This document shows, one piece after another, positions 58,301-64,000 of a stretch of DNA of 64,000 nucleotides. Location: assembly GCA_003116995.1 (NCBI GenBank), contig BDSL01000047.1, positions 656,496 through 720,495 of the forward strand, read 5' to 3'. The notes under the pieces are model-generated. The model ran no database searches and was not told the origin of the DNA. It saw only the letters and a list, made by a program, of their open reading frames with translations. The DNA comes from Yamagishiella unicocca (taxonomy: Eukaryota; Chlorophyta; Chlorophyceae; Chlamydomonadales; Volvocaceae). Numbering within the stretch: the first letter of the stretch is position 1; each line of letters opens with the position of its first letter. A program made the position numbers and the translations under genes.

Positions 58301-61300
58301 AGGCCGTCGAGCTCCCAAGATCTAACGTACGACGATGACGGGGACGCAAGCCTTGGCCACCAGCATTAGCAGCAGCGGCGGCGGCGTCATGTCTCGTCAC
58401 TGCCGCATCGCCAGGAGCAATCCCCGAGCCTGCGGCGGGGACCAGTAGTTGGGCAAAGGTCGTGTTAGTCATCAGGAACGAAAGCGAAGCGAGAGGGAGC
58501 ATCAAGCAACATGAAGCACTGAGTCCAGTTCACATATCCGCGAGGGATGAAAGTACGGTACGTAACAAAACCCTAATCGACTCCTGCTTACCTTCCGTCA
58601 AAGGCCAACGAACCAAACCCAAAGCCAAACCCACACGTGCCGCAGGACGAGCGTTCCATTTAAGCCAACCATGTAACGGCCCCGCGCCTGCCTACTCCCT
58701 CCATTGGAACGCACGTACCAGTTATTTATTAGGCCGTCGAGCTCCCAAGATCTAACGTACGACGATGACGGGGACGCAAGCCTTGGCCACCAGCATTAGC
58801 AGCAGCGGCGGCGGCGTCATGTCTCGTCACTGCCGCATCGCCAGGAGCAATCCCCGAGCCTGCGGCGGGGACCAGTAGTTGGGCAAAGGTCGTGTTAGTC
58901 ATCAGGAACGAAAGCGAAGCGAGAGGGAGCATCAAGCAACATGAAGCACTGAGTCCAGTTCACATATCCGCGAGGGATGAAAGTACGGTACGTAACAAAA
59001 CCCTAATCGACTCCTGCTTACCTTCCGTCAAAGGCCAACGAACCAAACCCAAAGCCAAACCCACACGTGCCGCAGGACGAGCGTTCCATTTAAGCCAACC
59101 ATGTAACGGCCCCGCGCCTGCCTACTCCCTCCATTGGAACGCACGTACCAGTTATTTATTAGGCCGTCGAGCTCCCAAGATCTTACGTACGACGATGACG
59201 GGGACGCAAGCCTTGGCCACCAGCATTAGCAGCAGCGGCGGCGGCGTCATGTCTCGTCACTGCCGCATCGCCAGGAGCAATCCCCGAGCCTGCGGCGGGG
59301 ACCAGTAGTTGGGCAAAGGTCGTGTTAGTCATCAGGAACGAAAGCGAAGCGAGAGGGAGCATCAAGCAACATGAAGCACTGAGTCCAGTTCACATATCCG
59401 CGAGGGATGAAAGTACGGTACGTAACAAAACCCTAATCGACTCCTGCTTACCTTCCGTCAAAGGCCAACGAACCAAACCCAAAGCCAAACCCACACGTGC
59501 CGCAGGACGGAGCGTTCCATTTAAGCCAACCATGTAACGGCCCCGCGCCTGCCTACTCCCTCCATTGGAACGCACGTACCAGTTATTTATTAGGCCGTCG
59601 AGCTCCCAAGATCTAACGTACGACGATGACGGGGACGCAAGCCTTGGCCACCAGCATTAGCAGCAGCGGCGGCGGCGTCATGTCTCGTCACTGCCGCATC
59701 GCCAGGAGCAATCCCCGAGCCTGCGGCGGGGACCAGTAGTTGGGCAAAGGTCGTGTTAGTCATCAGGAACGAAAGCGAAGCGAGAGGGAGCATCAAGCAA
59801 CATGAAGCACTGAGTCCAGTTCACATATCCGCGAGGGATGAAAGTACGGTACGTAACAAAACCCTAATCGACTCCTGCTTACCTTCCGTCAAAGGCCAAC
59901 GAACCAAACCCAAAGCCAAACCCACACGTGCCGCAGGACGAGCGTTCCATTTAAGCCAACCATGTAACGGCCCCGCGCCTGCCTACTCCCTCCATTGGAA
60001 CGCACGTACCAGTTATTTATTAGGCCGTCGAGCTCCCAAGATCTACGTACGACGATGACGGGGACGCAAGCCTTGGCCACCAGCATTAGCAGCAGCGGCG
60101 GCGGCGTCATGTCTCGTCACTGCCGCATCGCCAGGAGCAATCCCCGAGCCTGCGGCGGGGACCAGTAGTTGGGCAAAGGTCGTGTTAGTCATCAGGAACG
60201 AAAGCGAAGCGAGAGGGAGCATCAAGCAACATGAAGCACTGAGTCCAGTTCACATATCCGCGAGGGATGAAAGTACGGTACGTAACAAAACCCTAATCGA
60301 CTCCTGCTTACCTTCCGTCAAAGGCCAACGAACCAAACCCAAAGCCAAACCCACACGTGCCGCAGGACGAGCGTTCCATTTAAGCCAACCATGTAACGGC
60401 CCCGCGCCTGCCTACTCCCTCCATTGGAACGCACGTACCAGTTATTTATTAGGCCGTCGAGCTCCCAAGATCTAACGTACGACGATGACGGGGACGCAAG
60501 CCTTGGCCACCAGCATTAGCAGCAGCGGCGGCGGCGTCATGTCTCGTCACTGCCGCATCGCCAGGAGCAATCCCCGAGCCTGCGGCGGGGACCAGTAGTT
60601 GGGCAAAGGTCGTGTTAGTCATCAGGAACGAAAGCGAAGCGAGAGGGAGCATCAAGCAACATGAAGCACTGAGTCCAGTTCACATATCCGCGAGGGATGA
60701 AAGTACGGTACGTAACAAAACCCTAATCGACTCCTGCTTACCTTCCGTCAAAGGCCAACGAACCAAACCCAAAGCCAAACCCACACGTGCCGCAGGACGA
60801 GCGTTCCATTTAAGCCAACCATGTAACGGCCCCGCGCCTGCCTACTCCCTCCATTGGAACGCACGTACCAGTTATTTATTAGGCCGTCGAGCTCCCAAGA
60901 TCTTACGTACGACGATGACGGGGACGCAAGCCTTGGCCACCAGCATTAGCAGCAGCGGCGGCGGCGTCATGTCTCGTCACTGCCGCATCGCCAGGAGCAA
61001 TCCCCGAGCCTGCGGCGGGGACCAGTAGTTGGGCAAAGGTCGTGTTAGTCATCAGGAACGAAAGCGAAGCGAGAGGGAGCATCAAGCAACATGAAGCACT
61101 GAGTCCAGTTCACATATCCGCGAGGGATGAAAGTACGGTACGTAACAAAACCCTAATCGACTCCTGCTTACCTTCCGTCAAAGGCCAACGAACCAAACCC
61201 AAAGCCAAACCCACACGTGCCGCAGGACGAGCGTTCCATTTAAGCCAACCATGTAACGGCCCCGCGCCTGCCTACTCCCTCCATTGGAACGCACGTACCA

Positions 61301-64000
61301 GTTATTTATTAGGCCGTCGAGCTCCCAAGATCTTACGTACGACGATGACGGGGACGCAAGCCTTGGCCACCAGCATTAGCAGCAGCGGCGGCGGCGTCAT
61401 GTCTCGTCACTGCCGCATCGCCAGGAGCAATCCCCGAGCCTGCGGCGGGGACCAGTAGTTGGGCAAAGGTCGTGTTAGTCATCAGGAACGAAAGCGAAGC
61501 GAGAGGGAGCATCAAGCAACATGAAGCACTGAGTCCAGTTCACATATCCGCGAGGGATGAAAGTACGGTACGTAACAAAACCCTAATCGACTCCTGCTTA
61601 CCTTCCGTCAAAGGCCAACGAACCAAACCCAAAGCCAAACCCACACGTGCCGCAGGACGAGCGTTCCATTTAAGCCAACCATGTAACGGCCCCGCGCCTG
61701 CCTACTCCCTCCATTGGAACGCACGTACCAGTTATTTATTAGGCCGTCGAGCTCCCAAGATCTAACGTACGACGATGACGGGGACGCAAGCCTTGGCCAC
61801 CAGCATTAGCAGCAGCGGCGGCGGCGTCATGTCTCGTCACTGCCGCATCGCCAGGAGCAATCCCCGAGCCTGCGGCGGGGACCAGTAGTTGGGCAAAGGT
61901 CGTGTTAGTCATCAGGAACGAAAGCGAAGCGAGAGGGAGCATCAAGCAACATGAAGCACTGAGTCCAGTTCACATATCCGCGAGGGATGAAAGTACGGTA
62001 CGTAACAAAACCCTAATCGACTCCTGCTTACCTTCCGTCAAAGGCCAACGAACCAAACCCAAAGCCAAACCCACACGTGCCGCAGGAGGAGCGTTCCATT
62101 TAAGCCAACCATGTAACGGCCCCGCGCCTGCCTACTCCCTCCATTGGAACGCACGTACCAGTTATTTATTAGGCCGTCGAGCTCCCAAGATCTAACGTAC
62201 GACGATGACGGGGACGCAAGCCTTGGCCACCAGCATTAGCAGCAGCGGCGGCGGCGTCATGTCTCGTCACTGCCGCATCGCCAGGAGCAATCCCCGAGCC
62301 TGCGGCGGGGACCAGTAGTTGGGCAAAGGTCGTGTTAGTCATCAGGAACGAAAGCGAAGCGAGAGGGAGCATCAAGCAACATGAAGCACTGAGTCCAGTT
62401 CACATATCCGCGAGGGATGAAAGTACGGTACGTAACAAAACCCTAATCGACTCCTGCTTACCTTCCGTCAAAGGCCAACGAACCAACCCAAAGCCAAACC
62501 CACACGTGCCGCAGGACGAGCGTTCCATTTAAGCCAACCATGTAACGGCCCCGCGCCTGCCTACTCCCTCCATTGGAACGCACGTACCAGTTATTTATTA
62601 GGCCGTCGAGCTCCCAAGATCTAACGTACGACGATGACGGGGACGCAAGCCTTGGCCACCAGCATTAGCAGCAGCGGCGGCGGCGTCATGTCTCGTCACT
62701 GCCGCATCGCCAGGAGCAATCCCCGAGCCTGCGGCGGGGACCAGTAGTTGGGCAAAGGTCGTGTTAGTCATCAGGAACGAAAGCGAAGCGAGAGGGAGCA
62801 TCAAGCAACATGAAGCACTGAGTCCAGTTCACATATCCGCGAGGGATGAAAGTACGGTACGTAACAAAACCCTAATCGACTCCTGCTTACCTTCCGTCAA
62901 AGGCCAACGAACCAAACCCAAAGCCAAACCCACACGTGCCGCAGGACGAGCGTTCCATTTAAGCCAACCATGTAACGGCCCCGCGCCTGCCTACTCCCTC
63001 CATTGGAACGCACGTACCAGTTATTTATTAGGCCGTCGAGCTCCCAAGATCTAACGTACGACGATGACGGGGACGCAAGCCTTGGCCACCAGCATTAGCA
63101 GCAGCGGCGGCGGCGTCATGTCTCGTCACTGCCGCATCGCCAGGAGCAATCCCCGAGCCTGCGGCGGGGACCAGTAGTTGGGCAAAGGTCGTGTTAGTCA
63201 TCAGGAACGAAAGCGAAGCGAGAGGGAGCATCAAGCAACATGAAGCACTGAGTCCAGTTCACATATCCGCGAGGGATGAAAGTACGGTACGTAACAAAAC
63301 CCTAATCGACTCCTGCTTACCTTCCGTCAAAGGCCAACGAACCAAACCCAAAGCCAAACCCACACGTGCCGCAGGACGAGCGTTCCATTTAAGCCAACCA
63401 TGTAACGGCCCCGCGCCTGCCTACTCCCTCCATTGGAACGCACGTACCAGTTATTTATTAGGCCGTCGAGCTCCCAAGATCTTAACGTACGACGATGACG
63501 GGGACGCAAGCCTTGGCCACCAGCATTAGCAGCAGCGGCGGCGGCGTCATGTCTCGTCACTGCCGCATCGCCAGGAGCAATCCCCGAGCCTGCGGCGGGA
63601 CCAGTAGTTGGGCAAAGGTCGTGTTAGTCATCAGGAACGAAAGCGAAGCGAGAGGGAGCATCAAGCAACATGAAGCACTGAGTCCAGTTCACATATCCGC
63701 GAGGGATGAAAGTACGGTACGTAACAAAACCCTAATCGACTCCTGCTTACCTTCCGTCAAAGGCCAACGAACCAAACCCAAAGCCAAACCCACACGTGCC
63801 GCAGGACGAGCGTTCCATTTAAGCCAACCATGTAACGGCCCGCGCCTGCCTACTCCCTCCATTGGAACGCACACGTACCAGTTATTTATTAGGCCGTCGA
63901 GCTCCCAAGATCTAACGTACGACGATGACGGGGACGCAAGCCTTGGCCACCAGCATTAGCAGCAGCGGCGGCGGCGTCATGTCTCGTCACTGCCGCATCG
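46229..64000 (+). repeat. Satellite array, ~430-435 bp unit, ~41 full copies, runs off the right edge
   Basis: Head-to-tail units can be followed at ACGTACGACGATGACGGGGA: about 46690, 47127, 47563, 47990, 48418, 48840, then every 425-435 bp to 63923. The first unit (46229-46689) is longer and more diverged. Every unit holds GCATTAGCA...GCGGCGGCG, CATCAGGAACGAAAGCGAAG, AAAACCCTAATCGACTCCTG, GTTATTTATTAGGCCGTCG (a few with TTATTTCATT) and an AGATCT site. Copies are very similar, with block-wise variants: period about 434 at 48.8-53 kb and 430 after 56 kb. Frames of 60-159 codons recur on both strands simply because the unit is GC-rich; they shift or break between variants, so I treat none as a gene. 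Confidence 0.97.

Noticed and set aside
46683..63959. Recurrent 60-159-codon frames in the satellite (minus strand starting MMLPLASLSFLMTNTTFAQL, plus strand MTGTQALATSIS), some looking like signal peptides
   Set aside because: They recur only because the unit recurs, lie on both strands over the same bases, and shift or break when unit variants change length; no initiation or splice context supports them.
46229..64000. CRISPR array or rDNA spacer as an explanation of the 430 bp repeat
   Set aside because: Units are contiguous with no unique spacers, and there is no rRNA sequence; a satellite explains all of it.

Overview
The window looks like nuclear DNA of a green alga, most likely a volvocine/Chlamydomonas-type chlorophyte (inference). 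The support is very high GC, genes broken into many exons by GC-rich introns with GTGAG/GTGGG donors and C-rich tracts before CAG, long G/C microsatellites, a TGTAA site after one gene, and eukaryote-only genes (casein kinase 1, PNO1, TTC5, chaperonin CCT). There is no operon structure and nothing bacterial. Exon models below were built by hand from conserved protein motifs, reading phase and GT/AG borders; all are computational.

0-23.5 kb is gene-bearing. A casein kinase 1 (minus, 1685-3398) and the ribosome-assembly factor PNO1 (plus, 3885-6646) are divergent and share a 486 bp promoter region. Next come an unrecognised 334-residue protein (plus, six exons, 7848-11631) and a TTC5/STRAP-like TPR protein (minus, eleven exons, 14186-23509). 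Introns of the last two are large, low-complexity and often carry inverted copies of a short motif near both splice sites.

23.5-35 kb holds one more unrecognised five-exon gene (26178-28642), then a gene-poor stretch with a dispersed ~0.7 kb repeat (second copy at 45.4 kb), a pair of ~165 bp inverted repeats and a ~190 bp tandem repeat.

35-41.3 kb carries exons of only the N-terminal part of chaperonin subunit CCT delta, with small length changes in G/C runs, followed by a frame-disrupted unrecognised gene that contains a 24 bp VNTR in an intron, and a two-exon reading frame ending at 41278.

42-45.1 kb is retroelement debris: a DIRS/PAT-like reverse transcriptase-RNase H remnant on the minus strand, abutting an opposite-strand degraded frame through a 28 bp minisatellite.

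46.2-64.0 kb (right edge) is a satellite array of about 41 head-to-tail units of about 430-435 bp, with block-wise variants and one telomere-like motif per unit. It begins at a fold-back junction next to the second dispersed-repeat copy. The transition from genes through transposon debris to satellite suggests a subtelomeric or other heterochromatin boundary (inference).

Functionally the recognised genes are unconnected housekeeping genes: a signalling kinase, 40S ribosome biogenesis, a TTC5-type factor (tubulin mRNA autoregulation in animals) and a chaperonin fragment (CCT folds tubulin and actin).
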